Origin: Streptomyces smaragdinus
Lineage (GTDB): Bacteria; Actinomycetota; Actinomycetes; Streptomycetales; Streptomycetaceae
Assembly (NCBI RefSeq): GCF_009604385.1
Contig: NZ_WEGJ01000052.1
Coordinates: 1-35,376, forward strand
Direction of reading: 5' to 3'
Length of the DNA: 35,376 bases
Shown here: positions 15,075 to 23,072 of the stretch, piece after piece
How positions within the stretch are numbered: the first letter of the stretch is position 1
Layout: each line of letters opens with the position of its first letter
The notes under the pieces: generated by a model
What the model was told of the DNA's origin: nothing
Databases searched by the model: none
Seen by the model: the letters and a program-made list of their open reading frames with translations, nothing else
Program-made: the position numbers and the translations under genes

Positions 15075-16664
15075 GTGTCCGCAGCGCCCCCCACAGCGAC
15101 CACAGCCGACGTCGTCCTCGTCGTGGACTTCGGCGCCCAGTACGCCCAGCTGATCGCCCGCCGGGTCCGTGAGGCGCGTATCTACAGCGAGATCGTGCCG
15201 TCCACCATGCCGGTGGCGGAGATCCTGGCGAAGAAGCCGGCGGCGATCATCCTCTCCGGCGGCCCCTCCTCGGTGTACGCCGAGCAGGCCCCGACCCTGG
15301 ACCGGGCGATCTTCGAGGCCGGGGTGCCGGTCTTCGGCATGTGCTACGGCTTCCAGCTGATGGCGCAGACCCTCGGCGGCACGGTCGACAACACGGGCCG
15401 CCGCGAGTACGGGCGCACCACGCTGCACGTCTCGCGCCCCGGCTCCACGCTCTTCGCCGGTACGCCGGACGAGCAGGACGTCTGGATGTCGCACGGCGAC
15501 GCCTGCTCCGCCGCCCCCGAGGGCTTCACGGTCACCGCGTCGACGGACGGCGTGCCGGTCGCGGCGTTCGAGAACGACGAGAAGAAGCTGTACGGCGTGC
15601 AGCACCACCCCGAGGTGATGCACTCCACGCACGGGCAGCAGGTGCTGGAGCACTTCCTGTACCGGGGCGCGGGCCTGGAGCCGACCTGGACCACGACGAA
15701 CGTGGTCGAGGAGTCGGTCGCCGCGATCCGCGCGCAGGTCGGCAGCAGGCGGGCGATCTGCGGGCTGTCCGGCGGCGTGGACTCGGCGGTCGCGGCGGCG
15801 CTGGTGCAGAAGGCCATCGGATCCCAGCTGACCTGCGTGTACGTCGACCACGGGCTGATGCGCAAGGACGAGACCGCGCAGGTCGAGAAGGACTTCGTGG
15901 CGGCCACCGGGGTGCAGCTGAAGGTCGTCGACGCCGAGGAGCGGTTCCTCACCGCGCTGAAGGGCGTCTCGGACCCCGAGGACAAGCGCAAGATCATCGG
16001 CCGGGAGTTCATCCGGGTCTTCGAGCAGGCGCAGGCGGAGATCGTCGCCGAGGCCGGCGAGCACGGCGAGGCCGTGGACTTCCTGGTGCAGGGCACGCTC
16101 TACCCGGACGTCGTGGAGTCCGGCGGCGGTACGGGCACGGCGAACATCAAGTCCCACCACAATGTGGGCGGCCTCCCCGAGGACCTGGAGTTCGAGCTGA
16201 TCGAGCCGCTGCGGCGGCTGTTCAAGGACGAGGTCCGGATGGTCGGCAAGGAGCTGGGCCTGCCGGACGAGATCGTCCAGCGCCAGCCGTTCCCCGGCCC
16301 GGGCCTGGGCATCCGGATCGTCGGCGAGGTCACGAAGGAGCGCCTCGACCTGCTGCGCGAGGCCGACGCCATCGCCCGCGAGGAGCTGACGGCGGCCGGT
16401 CTGGACCGCGAGATCTGGCAGTGCCCGGTCGTACTGCTGGCGGACGTCCGCTCGGTCGGCGTCCAGGGCGACGGCCGGACGTACGGGCACCCGATCGTGC
16501 TGCGGCCGGTGTCCTCCGAGGACGCGATGACGGCGGACTGGACGCGGATGCCGTACGACGTGCTGGCGAAGATCTCCACCCGGATCACCAACGAGGTCGC
16601 CGACGTCAACCGGGTCGTCCTCGACGTGACGTCGAAGCCGCCGGGGACCATCGAGTGGGAGTGA
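15075..16664 (+). CDS. guaA: GMP synthase (glutamine-hydrolysing)
   Basis: This 529-residue enzyme converts XMP, glutamine and ATP to GMP, the last step of de novo guanine nucleotide synthesis. The N-terminal class I amidotransferase has its nucleophile C90 (GMCYG) and the HHPEV motif. The ATP-pyrophosphatase domain has the PP-loop S232-GGVDS. The C-terminal dimerisation domain carries RQPFPGPGLGIR and ends with the standard TSKPPGTIEWE. All catalytic parts are intact. GTG 15075 follows CGGAAGG by seven bases. The gene is flanked by strong hairpins, so it is probably a single-gene transcript. Confidence 0.97.
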   Translation: MSAAPPTATTADVVLVVDFGAQYAQLIARRVREARIYSEIVPSTMPVAEILAKKPAAIILSGGPSSVYAEQAPTLDRAIFEAGVPVFGMCYGFQLMAQTLGGTVDNTGRREYGRTTLHVSRPGSTLFAGTPDEQDVWMSHGDACSAAPEGFTVTASTDGVPVAAFENDEKKLYGVQHHPEVMHSTHGQQVLEHFLYRGAGLEPTWTTTNVVEESVAAIRAQVGSRRAICGLSGGVDSAVAAALVQKAIGSQLTCVYVDHGLMRKDETAQVEKDFVAATGVQLKVVDAEERFLTALKGVSDPEDKRKIIGREFIRVFEQAQAEIVAEAGEHGEAVDFLVQGTLYPDVVESGGGTGTANIKSHHNVGGLPEDLEFELIEPLRRLFKDEVRMVGKELGLPDEIVQRQPFPGPGLGIRIVGEVTKERLDLLREADAIAREELTAAGLDREIWQCPVVLLADVRSVGVQGDGRTYGHPIVLRPVSSEDAMTADWTRMPYDVLAKISTRITNEVADVNRVVLDVTSKPPGTIEWE

Positions 16665-16680
16665 GTCTCCCGCAGACCAC

Positions 16681-16713
16681 CGACAGGCGCCGTGTCCAGC
16701 ACGGCGCCTGTCG
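16681..16713 (+). terminator. 14-bp perfect hairpin after guaA
   Basis: Positions 16681-16694 and 16700-16713 are perfect reverse complements with a five-base loop, 16 bp after the guaA stop. A T-rich GTTT follows closely. Confidence 0.85.
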
Positions 16714-16835
16714 CCGTTTCCGGGCCGGATATCGTCACATACCCGTTCATAGGACGGACCTGGTGAACGCGGGCGCAGTGGCGTAGGGCACAATTCCCTT
16801 CCATCCCATCGACGGACACGCCTAGGGGGCGCGAC

Positions 16836-18041
16836 GTGGCGGTAGAAGCGGGCACAGAGGGCGGGGCGGCCGGGGCTGAGCCCGTGCCGGCCGCCTCGGA
16901 CTTCGACGCGCTGCGCGACGGGTACGCCGCCGGCGCGGGCGTCCCGCACGGGCTCGCGCACTCCGCCGGGGCGTCCCGGCAGTGGGTGTCCGACGAGCTG
17001 ACGCGCGCCGCCCGGGCGGAGGCCCGCCGGATCCGGGCCCAGGGCGAGGAGTGGCTGCGCGGGCTGTGGAAGCCGACGGTGCTGTCCCTCGCCGGCCTCG
17101 TCGTCGCCCTGCTGCTGGGGCAGGCGCTCACCGCGATCGGCGCCGGCTGGACCGCCGCCCGCACCGCGGGGCTGGTCGCCGCCGTGATCCTGGCGGGGCT
17201 GCTCGCCGCCGCCGCGTGGGTGCACCGGGCGCGCGGCGGGCTCTTCGCGCCCCTCGTCGGGGAGGACGGGCGGCTGTCGACGTCCCGTACGCTCGCCGCC
17301 GCGTGGGCGCTGGTCACCGGGTACGCGGTGCTGTTCCTGGCGCTGGAGCTCGCGTTCAAGGCGGACGCCGCGCTGGACTTCTCCCGCGCCGGGGGCCTGA
17401 ACACCGTCCTGGCCGTCGTCTTCGGCACCGCCGTGGCCGTGCGCGGGGGCACCGCGATGCTGGTGCGCCGGCGGCGGCTGCAGAAGGTCCGCGCCGACCG
17501 GCCCCGGCCCGCCGACCTGCTGTGCGACGACGCGGGGCGCGGGAGCTTCACGGACACCCAGTTCGCCCTGGTCGGCGCCGCGGTGCTGGTGTACGCGGCG
17601 GTGCGGCTGGCGCGGCGGCCGGAGGAGCTGCCGGAGCTGCCGTGGGCGCTGGTGATCCTGGTGGGCGTGAGCGCGGGGGCGTATCTGGCGGGGAAGCTGT
17701 CGGAGAGCGGGCGGCCGACGATCCTGTCCGTGGTCCGCGCGCGGGAGGCCGGCGACCTCGACGCCCCGCTGCGTACCGGCGACGACATCGAGATCCGGGG
17801 CTCCGGCTTCGTCCCGCCGGGGGCCACGACGGCCGATCAGCTGGCGCGGACGGTGGTACGGATCGGGAGCGTGCACGTCCATGTGCCGCTGGTGCCGGTG
17901 GCCGGCGGGTTCGCGAATCCGGGTGACGTGGTGCTGGTGGTGCCGGTGCCGGCCGAGGTGGAGCCGGGGCGGGTGGAGGTCAGGGTGGTCACGGCGTCCG
18001 GGGCCGAGTCCGTGGCGTACACCGTGGACATCGTGGACTGA
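16836..18041 (+). CDS. membrane protein with six helices and a TIG-like C-terminal domain
   Basis: This 401-residue protein has six hydrophobic segments from about residue 80 to 295 (for example VLSLAGLVVALLLG, AARTAGLVAAVILAGLLAA, LPWALVILVGVSAGAYLAG). The last 90 residues look like an all-beta domain. Its GDDIEIRGSGFVPPG segment and the closing VRVVTASGAESVAYTV strand are typical of IPT/TIG immunoglobulin-like folds. A soluble acidic N-terminus of about 75 residues precedes the helices. I do not recognise a named family beyond this. The GTG start follows GGGGG by seven bases. No transport or enzyme motif is visible. It is followed 83 bp later by a DoxX gene on the same strand, possibly with its own promoter. 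Confidence 0.75.
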   Translation: MAVEAGTEGGAAGAEPVPAASDFDALRDGYAAGAGVPHGLAHSAGASRQWVSDELTRAARAEARRIRAQGEEWLRGLWKPTVLSLAGLVVALLLGQALTAIGAGWTAARTAGLVAAVILAGLLAAAAWVHRARGGLFAPLVGEDGRLSTSRTLAAAWALVTGYAVLFLALELAFKADAALDFSRAGGLNTVLAVVFGTAVAVRGGTAMLVRRRRLQKVRADRPRPADLLCDDAGRGSFTDTQFALVGAAVLVYAAVRLARRPEELPELPWALVILVGVSAGAYLAGKLSESGRPTILSVVRAREAGDLDAPLRTGDDIEIRGSGFVPPGATTADQLARTVVRIGSVHVHVPLVPVAGGFANPGDVVLVVPVPAEVEPGRVEVRVVTASGAESVAYTVDIVD

Positions 18042-18124
18042 GTCACCGCCCCGCCGGTTACGTACCTCCGGTCGTACGCGACAGAATCGGGCGTCACGGC
18101 AACGGAAGCGGAAGAGGCGGACCC

Positions 18125-18658
18125 ATGGCTGACTCGACACGGACCCTCACCCTCGGCGGAGGCGGCGGGCTGGGCTCGTACCGCCCCCGCGGGCTGCGCG
18201 AGACGGCGCGGCACTACGCGCTGCTGCCGCTGCGGATCTTCCTGGGCGTGACGTTCGTCTACGCGGGGCTGGACAAGCTGACGGACAAGGCGTTCCTGGA
18301 CGCCTCCGGGCCCGGGTCGCTGGCCGACCAGCTCAAGGGCATCGAGGCGTCCGACGCGGCGGGGGTGCCGGCGCTCATCGATCTGGCGCAGCACTCCCCG
18401 ACCGCGTTCGGCTGGTCGATCCTGCTCGGCGAGATCGCCGTGGGCCTGGGCGTCCTGTTCGGCCTCTTCGGCCGGCTGGCGGCGCTGGGCGGCGCGCTGA
18501 TCTCGCTGTCGCTGTGGCTCACGGTGAGCTGGGCGGCGGACCCGTACTACCTGGGCAACGACCTGGCGTATCTGATGGCGTGGCTGCCCATGATCCTGGC
18601 GGGCACCCCGTACTTCTCCCTGGACGCGCTGCTGGCCAAGCGCCGCCGGCGGATGTGA
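18125..18658 (+). CDS. DoxX family membrane protein
   Basis: This 177-residue protein has the DoxX pattern: a first helix with ALLPLRIFLGVTFVYAGLDKL, then a Gly-rich helix pair (ILLGEIAVGLGVLFGLFGRLAALGG). A final pair contains WAADPYYLGNDLAYLMAWLPM. Four transmembrane helices are expected. DoxX proteins are linked to redox or sulfur stress in membrane complexes in some bacteria, but the role here is unknown. ATG 18125 follows a GGAAGAGGCGGA stretch. The stop is one base from the convergent stop of the HIT-like gene. Confidence 0.85.
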   Translation: MADSTRTLTLGGGGGLGSYRPRGLRETARHYALLPLRIFLGVTFVYAGLDKLTDKAFLDASGPGSLADQLKGIEASDAAGVPALIDLAQHSPTAFGWSILLGEIAVGLGVLFGLFGRLAALGGALISLSLWLTVSWAADPYYLGNDLAYLMAWLPMILAGTPYFSLDALLAKRRRRM

Positions 18659-18659
18659 G

Positions 18660-19250
18660 TCAGTCGCCCCTGGCCAGCTCCGCGGCGATCCGGCTGTTCG
18701 CCTCGCGGAGCTGCTCCGGGGTGCGGGGCGGCAGCAGCTCGTCCCACAGCGACAGGAAGGTGCCGCGCAGCTGGGTCATGCCCTCGGGGCGGGCGAGCAG
18801 CCAGAAGTGCAGATGCGCCCCGCCGTCGCCCCACCGGTTGACGTGCACCCGCGCCACCCCGCCGACCGCCCGGATCGCCCGCTCGCACCGCTGCAGCATC
18901 GCCCCGAGCTCCGCCGCCCGTTCCGCGGGCAGATCCGCCAGGTCGTAGTGCCCGCGCGGCTGCAGCATGACGGCGGCGGGCAGCCCGTGGGGCTCGATGG
19001 TGTCGACCCGCCAGTGCTCGTCGGCCCACAGCGCGTCGCCCACGGGCTTGTTGCACGTATGGCAGTCCTCGGGCCCGTCCTCCCCGTTACGGGGAGGCTC
19101 CGGCAGCTCCGGCGGCTCCAGCCGCTTCACGGTCAGCTCCCCGGCGAAGGGGAAGGTCCGCCACGCGACGAAGGAGTCGGCGGGAAGGGGCAGTTCGGCA
19201 CCGATGGGCAGCCCGCGCACGTAGGCGCTGGGCTCGGGTATGTCAGTCAT
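18660..19250 (-). CDS. HIT-like nucleotide hydrolase/transferase family protein
   Basis: This 196-residue protein has the histidine-triad core near the C-terminus: VHVNRWGDGGAHLHFWLLARP. H146 and H148 are present, but the third position of the HxHxH triad is W150. It has C63 and C66 in CHTCNK, a possible metal site with further His residues, as in GalT-like and Ap4A-handling HIT proteins. The N-terminal 60 residues are family specific and Pro-rich. HIT enzymes cleave phosphoester bonds of nucleoside conjugates; the missing third His means the substrate cannot be guessed. It starts 22 bp after the response-regulator gene and could share its transcript. AGGGTG lies five bases before the ATG. 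Confidence 0.7.
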   Translation of the reverse strand: MTDIPEPSAYVRGLPIGAELPLPADSFVAWRTFPFAGELTVKRLEPPELPEPPRNGEDGPEDCHTCNKPVGDALWADEHWRVDTIEPHGLPAAVMLQPRGHYDLADLPAERAAELGAMLQRCERAIRAVGGVARVHVNRWGDGGAHLHFWLLARPEGMTQLRGTFLSLWDELLPPRTPEQLREANSRIAAELARGD

Positions 19251-19272
19251 GCGAGCACCCTAGAGCGCGGCC

Positions 19273-19971
19273 TCAGACCAGCCGCCGTGCCGTCGCCCAC
19301 CGGGTCAGTTCGTGGCGGTTCGAGAGCTGGAGCTTGCGCAGGACCGCCGAGACGTGGGACTCCACCGTCTTCACCGAGATGTACAGCTGCTTGGCGACCT
19401 CCTTGTACGCGTACCCCCGCGCGATCAGCCGCAGCACCTCCCGCTCCCGCTGCGTGAGGCGGTCCATGTCCTCGTCCACCGGCGGGGCGTCCGTCGATGC
19501 GAAGGCGTCCAGGACGAAGCCCGCGAGGCGGGGGGAGAACACCGCGTCGCCGTCCGAGACGCGGAAGATGGCGCCGACCAGGTCCGCGCCTGTGATGGTC
19601 TTCGTGACGTATCCCCGCGCGCCGCCGCGGATCACGCCGATGACGTCCTCCGCCGCGTCCGAGACGGACAGCGCCAGGAACCGTACCGGCTGCTCGGGGT
19701 CGGCCATCAGCGCGCTCGAGCGGCGCAGCACCTCCACCCCGCCGCCGCCGGGCAGATGGACGTCGAGGAGCACGACCTCGGGGCGGGTCGCCGTGATGAC
19801 GGACACCGCCTGGTCGACGTCGGCGGCCTCGCCCACGACCTCGACGCCCGTCTCCGCCGTGACCCCGATCTCCGCCTGCACGCCCGCGCGGAACATCCGG
19901 TGGTCGTCGACCAGCACGACCCGGACCCGCCGGCTGCCGCTCTCCGTCTTGTCCTCGGTCACTCCGGTCAC
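19273..19971 (-). CDS. NarL/LuxR-type response regulator
   Basis: This 232-residue regulator has a receiver domain with acidic pocket D22-D23, phosphoacceptor D70 (VVLLDVHLP) and the conserved Lys in YVTKTITG. A linker leads to a LuxR-type HTH (LTQREREVLRLIARG, IARGYAYKEVAKQL, SVKTVESHVSAVLRKL). GTG 19971 overlaps the kinase stop by 4 bp, so the pair is translationally coupled. In family terms it is the LiaR/VraR-like partner of a HisKA_3 kinase. Its likely target sites are the inverted repeats at 21267-21337 in the divergent promoter region. Longer frames upstream lie inside the kinase gene and are not used. Confidence 0.92.
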   Translation of the reverse strand: MTGVTEDKTESGSRRVRVVLVDDHRMFRAGVQAEIGVTAETGVEVVGEAADVDQAVSVITATRPEVVLLDVHLPGGGGVEVLRRSSALMADPEQPVRFLALSVSDAAEDVIGVIRGGARGYVTKTITGADLVGAIFRVSDGDAVFSPRLAGFVLDAFASTDAPPVDEDMDRLTQREREVLRLIARGYAYKEVAKQLYISVKTVESHVSAVLRKLQLSNRHELTRWATARRLV

Positions 19972-21245
19972 GAGTCCGCCGCCCTCTCCATCTCGAGTTC
20001 CACTTCCGTACCCCCGTCCGGCACCGCCCGCAGCCGGGCCGAACCGCCGTTGCGTTCCATTCTCCCGATGATGGACTCCCGGACACCCATTCTGTCGTCC
20101 GGGACGGAATCCAGGTCGAAACCGGGACCCCGGTCCCGCACCGAGATGAACACCGTGCGGCCCTCGACCTCCGCGTACACCTGCACCGCGCCGCCCTCGC
20201 CACCGTACTTCGCGGCGTTGACCATCGCCTCGCGCGCGGCCTGCAGCTGCGCGGACAGCCTCTCGTCGACGGGGCAGTCCCCGACGCACACGACCTCGAC
20301 GGGCACCCCGTGGTAGTCCTCCACCTCGGCCGCGGTCTTACGGACCGCCTCGGCCAGGGTGTCCGGCTCGGCCTCCTCGTCCTTGCCCGTGCCCTCCGGC
20401 TTGTACAGCCACGCCCGCAGCTCCCGCTCCTGGGCCCGGGCCAGCTTGCGGACCTGGGCGGCGTCGTCGGCGTTGCGCTGGATCAGGGTGAGCGTGTGCA
20501 GCACGCTGTCGTGGACGTGCGCGGCGACCTCCGCCCGCTCCTGGGCGCGGATACGCATCGTGCGCTCCTCGGAGAGGTCCTGCACCATCCGCACCAGCCA
20601 CGGCCCCGCCAGCAGCGCCACCCCGACGAGCACCGCGAGGGACGCCTGGAGCACGGTGCCCAGATGCCGCACGCTGCCCTGGACGACGAACATCGCGCTG
20701 ACGCCCACCCCCACCAGCGCCACACCGGCCGCGCCCCGCGCGATCGGCAGGAACCGGCCGCTGCGCGTCATCTCCGCCCAGCGGGCCCGGCGGGCGTTGT
20801 CCGCCTGCCGCCAGACGAGGGCGACGCCGGCGCCGATGAGGAGCAGGGGGAAGAGGAAGGCGTTGCCGCGGCCGAGGTTGAGGCTGCCGACGAAGACCCC
20901 GCCGGCGATCATCAGCGCGATCAGGGCGAGCAGCTGCCCCTTCTCGGGCCGCCGGCGCCGGACGGCCTTGGGGACGGTGGTCCCGCCCTGGCCGAGGGGG
21001 ACGACGAACCAGAACACCGCGTACAGCAGCATCCCCAGCCCGCCGAACGTCAGCAGCGTGACGAAGATGACCCGCACCCAGGACACGGGCACGCCGAGGT
21101 GGCCCGCGAGCCCGCGGGCCACGCCGCCGAGCCAGCGGCCGTCCACGCTGCGGTACAGCTTGCGGTACGGCGGCTCGTCGACGGCGGTGTCCTCGGCGGC
21201 GTACGCCGTGGCGGTGCTGCTGGAGGCCATACCCAGGATCGTCAC
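19968..21245 (-). CDS. PspC-domain sensor histidine kinase
   Basis: The 425-residue protein has a PspC domain at about 27-85 (KLYRSVDGRWLGGVARGLAG) with its membrane segment. At least three more hydrophobic segments follow to residue 220. The HisKA_3 region has H245 (AAHVHDSVLHTL), and the ATPase domain has N343 (REAMVNAAKY) and G-box DRGPGFD (371-377). These are intact, so kinase activity is expected. PspC at the N-terminus suggests sensing of membrane stress. The start is uncertain: GTG 21245 gives the longest protein, while ATG 21230 would remove five residues; neither has a strong ribosome site. It is divergent from the PspC/LiaF-like gene at 21376. Confidence 0.9.
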   Translation of the reverse strand: MTILGMASSSTATAYAAEDTAVDEPPYRKLYRSVDGRWLGGVARGLAGHLGVPVSWVRVIFVTLLTFGGLGMLLYAVFWFVVPLGQGGTTVPKAVRRRRPEKGQLLALIALMIAGGVFVGSLNLGRGNAFLFPLLLIGAGVALVWRQADNARRARWAEMTRSGRFLPIARGAAGVALVGVGVSAMFVVQGSVRHLGTVLQASLAVLVGVALLAGPWLVRMVQDLSEERTMRIRAQERAEVAAHVHDSVLHTLTLIQRNADDAAQVRKLARAQERELRAWLYKPEGTGKDEEAEPDTLAEAVRKTAAEVEDYHGVPVEVVCVGDCPVDERLSAQLQAAREAMVNAAKYGGEGGAVQVYAEVEGRTVFISVRDRGPGFDLDSVPDDRMGVRESIIGRMERNGGSARLRAVPDGGTEVELEMERAADS

Positions 21246-21266
21246 ATGTCCGGCGGCCCCCTGGTA

Positions 21267-21282
21267 TCAGGGTCGTCCCTGA
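21267..21282. promoter_or_regulatory. perfect palindrome TCAGGG-N4-CCCTGA
   Basis: The 16-bp site lies between the divergent kinase and PspC/LiaF-like genes, 22-37 bp before the kinase start. A further half-site TCAGGG is at 21314-21319. This geometry suits a dimeric LuxR-type regulator, most simply the one encoded at 19273. Confidence 0.55.
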
Positions 21283-21300
21283 ACAGCCCCTGGTCTTGCC

Positions 21301-21337
21301 TCGGGGACGGATTTCAGGGACAGCTCCGGGTCCCCGA
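21301..21337. promoter_or_regulatory. inverted repeat TCGGGGAC / GTCCCCGA
   Basis: TCGGGGAC (21301-21308) and GTCCCCGA (21330-21337) are perfect reverse complements 21 nt apart, with the half-site TCAGGG between them. It lies 39 bp before the PspC/LiaF-like start. It may be a second operator or a leader hairpin. Confidence 0.4.
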
Positions 21338-21375
21338 CGGCTGTCCGGGGCCGCCGGGTCCGCCACCATGTACGT

Positions 21376-22665
21376 ATGACGCAGACCCGGACGGCACAGC
21401 CCCCGCGCGAGGAGGCCACCGAGGAGGAGGCCCCGGCACGCGACCGGCTGACCCGCTCCCGTGCCACCAAGATGATCGGCGGTGTCTGCGACGGCCTCGG
21501 CCGCTACTACGGCATCGACCCGATCGTCTTCCGCGTGGTGTTCGGCGTGCTCGCCGCGACCGGCGGGCTCGGGCTGGTGGCGTACGGCATGGCCTGGCTG
21601 CTGATCCCCGCCGAGGGCGAGGACGACACGGAGGGGCGGCGGCTGCTGTCCGGCCGGGTCGAGGGCAGTTCGCTGACGGCGCTGCTGGTGATGGTCGTCG
21701 GGTGCGGGCTCTTCCTGTCCATGCTGTCCAACTTCGACGCGCACGTGTTCACCGCGCTGACGGCGCTGAGCTTGGCGGGCGCCTGCTACTGGTCGCGCCA
21801 CCGGCGGGACGTGGCGAGCGGCGCGGTGCTCGGGGACGAGGCGACGGCGCAGACCGTCGCCGACGCGCCCCCGGAGGCGGTGCCGCCGCCGGTGCGGATG
21901 CCGCCGTCGTGGTGGCGCGACCCGCTCACGAAGGACGGCCCCTCGGGCTATCTGTGGGGGCCGCCGGACGAGCCGTACACCAAGGCGGAGCGGGCCGCGG
22001 TGCGGTCGAAGCGGGTGCGGACACGGTCGGCCGTCGGGGCCCCGGTGTTCCTGACGGCGGCGCTCGCCGGGGGTGTGGTGTCTGCGTCGACGTGGAGCGC
22101 GCAGCCGCTGAACACGAGCCTGTCGCTGGGGCTGGCGGTCGCGCTGGGCGTGTTCGGCCTGGGCTTCGTGTGGAGCGCCTGGTCGGGCCGGACAGGCGGC
22201 GGGACGGTCTTCTGGTCGCTGACCACGGCGGCCCTGCTGGCGCTCGCGCTGTCGCTGCCGGACAACGTCACGTCGACGTGGGAGCACCGGACGTGGCGCC
22301 CGGCGTCCGCCGCGCAGGTGCGCCCGGACTACGAGCTGGGCACGGGTGACGCGATCCTCGACCTGTCGGGCGTACGGCTGAAGGAGGACGAACGTCTGCC
22401 GGTACGGGCGGGGGTGGGCGCCGGCCGGCTGCGGGTGATCCTGCCCGCGGCGGCCGAGGCGCGGGTGAGCGCGGACGTCGGTCTGGGCGACCTGAACATG
22501 CCGGGGGCGGACGACAACGGCCCGTACAAGGACTTCGACGTCCATGTCGACCGCGACAGCCGGGTGACCCTCGACCCGGCCGGCGGTGGGAAGCCGAAGG
22601 GGACGCTCGTCCTGGAGCTGGGGGTCGGTGTGGGTCAGCTGGAGGTGTCGCGTGCGGCGTCATGA
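21376..22665 (+). CDS. PspC-domain membrane protein with LiaF-like C-terminal domain
   Basis: This 429-residue protein has a PspC domain at about 22-80 (RSRATKMIGGVCDGLGRYYG) and several more membrane segments between about 95 and 300. The extracytoplasmic or cytoplasmic C-terminal domain runs from about 320 to 425, with DAILDLSGVRL, VRAGVGAGRLRVILP, VSADVGLGDLNM and LVLELGVGVGQLEV. This repeating beta pattern is that of LiaF/VraT-type (cell-wall-active antibiotic response) domains. LiaF inhibits its kinase in Bacillus. Here the kinase-regulator pair is encoded divergently next door, so a three-component envelope-stress unit is a good inference. ATG 21376 has no clear ribosome site. A small gene overlaps its 3' end. 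Confidence 0.85.
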   Translation: MTQTRTAQPPREEATEEEAPARDRLTRSRATKMIGGVCDGLGRYYGIDPIVFRVVFGVLAATGGLGLVAYGMAWLLIPAEGEDDTEGRRLLSGRVEGSSLTALLVMVVGCGLFLSMLSNFDAHVFTALTALSLAGACYWSRHRRDVASGAVLGDEATAQTVADAPPEAVPPPVRMPPSWWRDPLTKDGPSGYLWGPPDEPYTKAERAAVRSKRVRTRSAVGAPVFLTAALAGGVVSASTWSAQPLNTSLSLGLAVALGVFGLGFVWSAWSGRTGGGTVFWSLTTAALLALALSLPDNVTSTWEHRTWRPASAAQVRPDYELGTGDAILDLSGVRLKEDERLPVRAGVGAGRLRVILPAAAEARVSADVGLGDLNMPGADDNGPYKDFDVHVDRDSRVTLDPAGGGKPKGTLVLELGVGVGQLEVSRAAS

Positions 22666-22951
22666 GTTCGAACCGGCCCGGCTGCTGATCGGCCTGTCCC
22701 TGATCACGGTCGCGGTCCTGGCGATCCTGGAGGCCCTGGGCCAGTTCTCCTGGCCGGATTGGTGGCCCCTGGCGGCGGTCACCACCGGCCTGACGACGGG
22801 CGGCCTCCTCGCCACCCTCACCTGGGGCACCCGCCGCGCCCGCGCCCGCGCGGCGGAGGCCGCCCAGTCCGCGGACCCGGAACCGCAGCTGGGGTCGATG
22901 CCGATGGACGAGCTGCGGGAGGAGTACGCGCGGCGGACGGGCAGACGGTGA
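22652..22951 (+). CDS. small two-helix membrane protein
   Basis: This 99-residue protein starts at GTG 22652, six bases after a perfect GGAGG inside the end of the previous gene, and overlaps it by 14 bp. The ribosome site settles the start. Two hydrophobic helices (LLIGLSLITVAVLAILEALG and WWPLAAVTTGLTTGGLLATL) are followed by an Arg/Ala-rich stretch and a polar tail with MPMDELREEYARRTG. The helix pair resembles the membrane part that precedes LiaF-type domains. Tight coupling suggests it works with the PspC/LiaF-like protein. No function is known to me. Confidence 0.8.
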   Translation: MRRHEFEPARLLIGLSLITVAVLAILEALGQFSWPDWWPLAAVTTGLTTGGLLATLTWGTRRARARAAEAAQSADPEPQLGSMPMDELREEYARRTGRR

Positions 22952-22970
22952 ACGGCTGGTGATCAGTCCG

Positions 22971-23000
22971 TTGACATGGGATGACGGGCGGATGGAGGAT
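22971..23000 (+). promoter_or_regulatory. promoter of the lipoprotein gene
   Basis: A perfect -35 TTGACA (22971-22976) and GAGGAT (22995-23000, one base from TAGGAT) are separated by 18 bp. The leader to ATG 23073 would be about 65 nt. Confidence 0.55.
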
Positions 23001-23072
23001 GCCATTCCGGCAGAGGCGCGCACCCCCACAGCTCGCTGAGGCAGCAACCCCCGAGCTCCCCAGGACGTCTTC

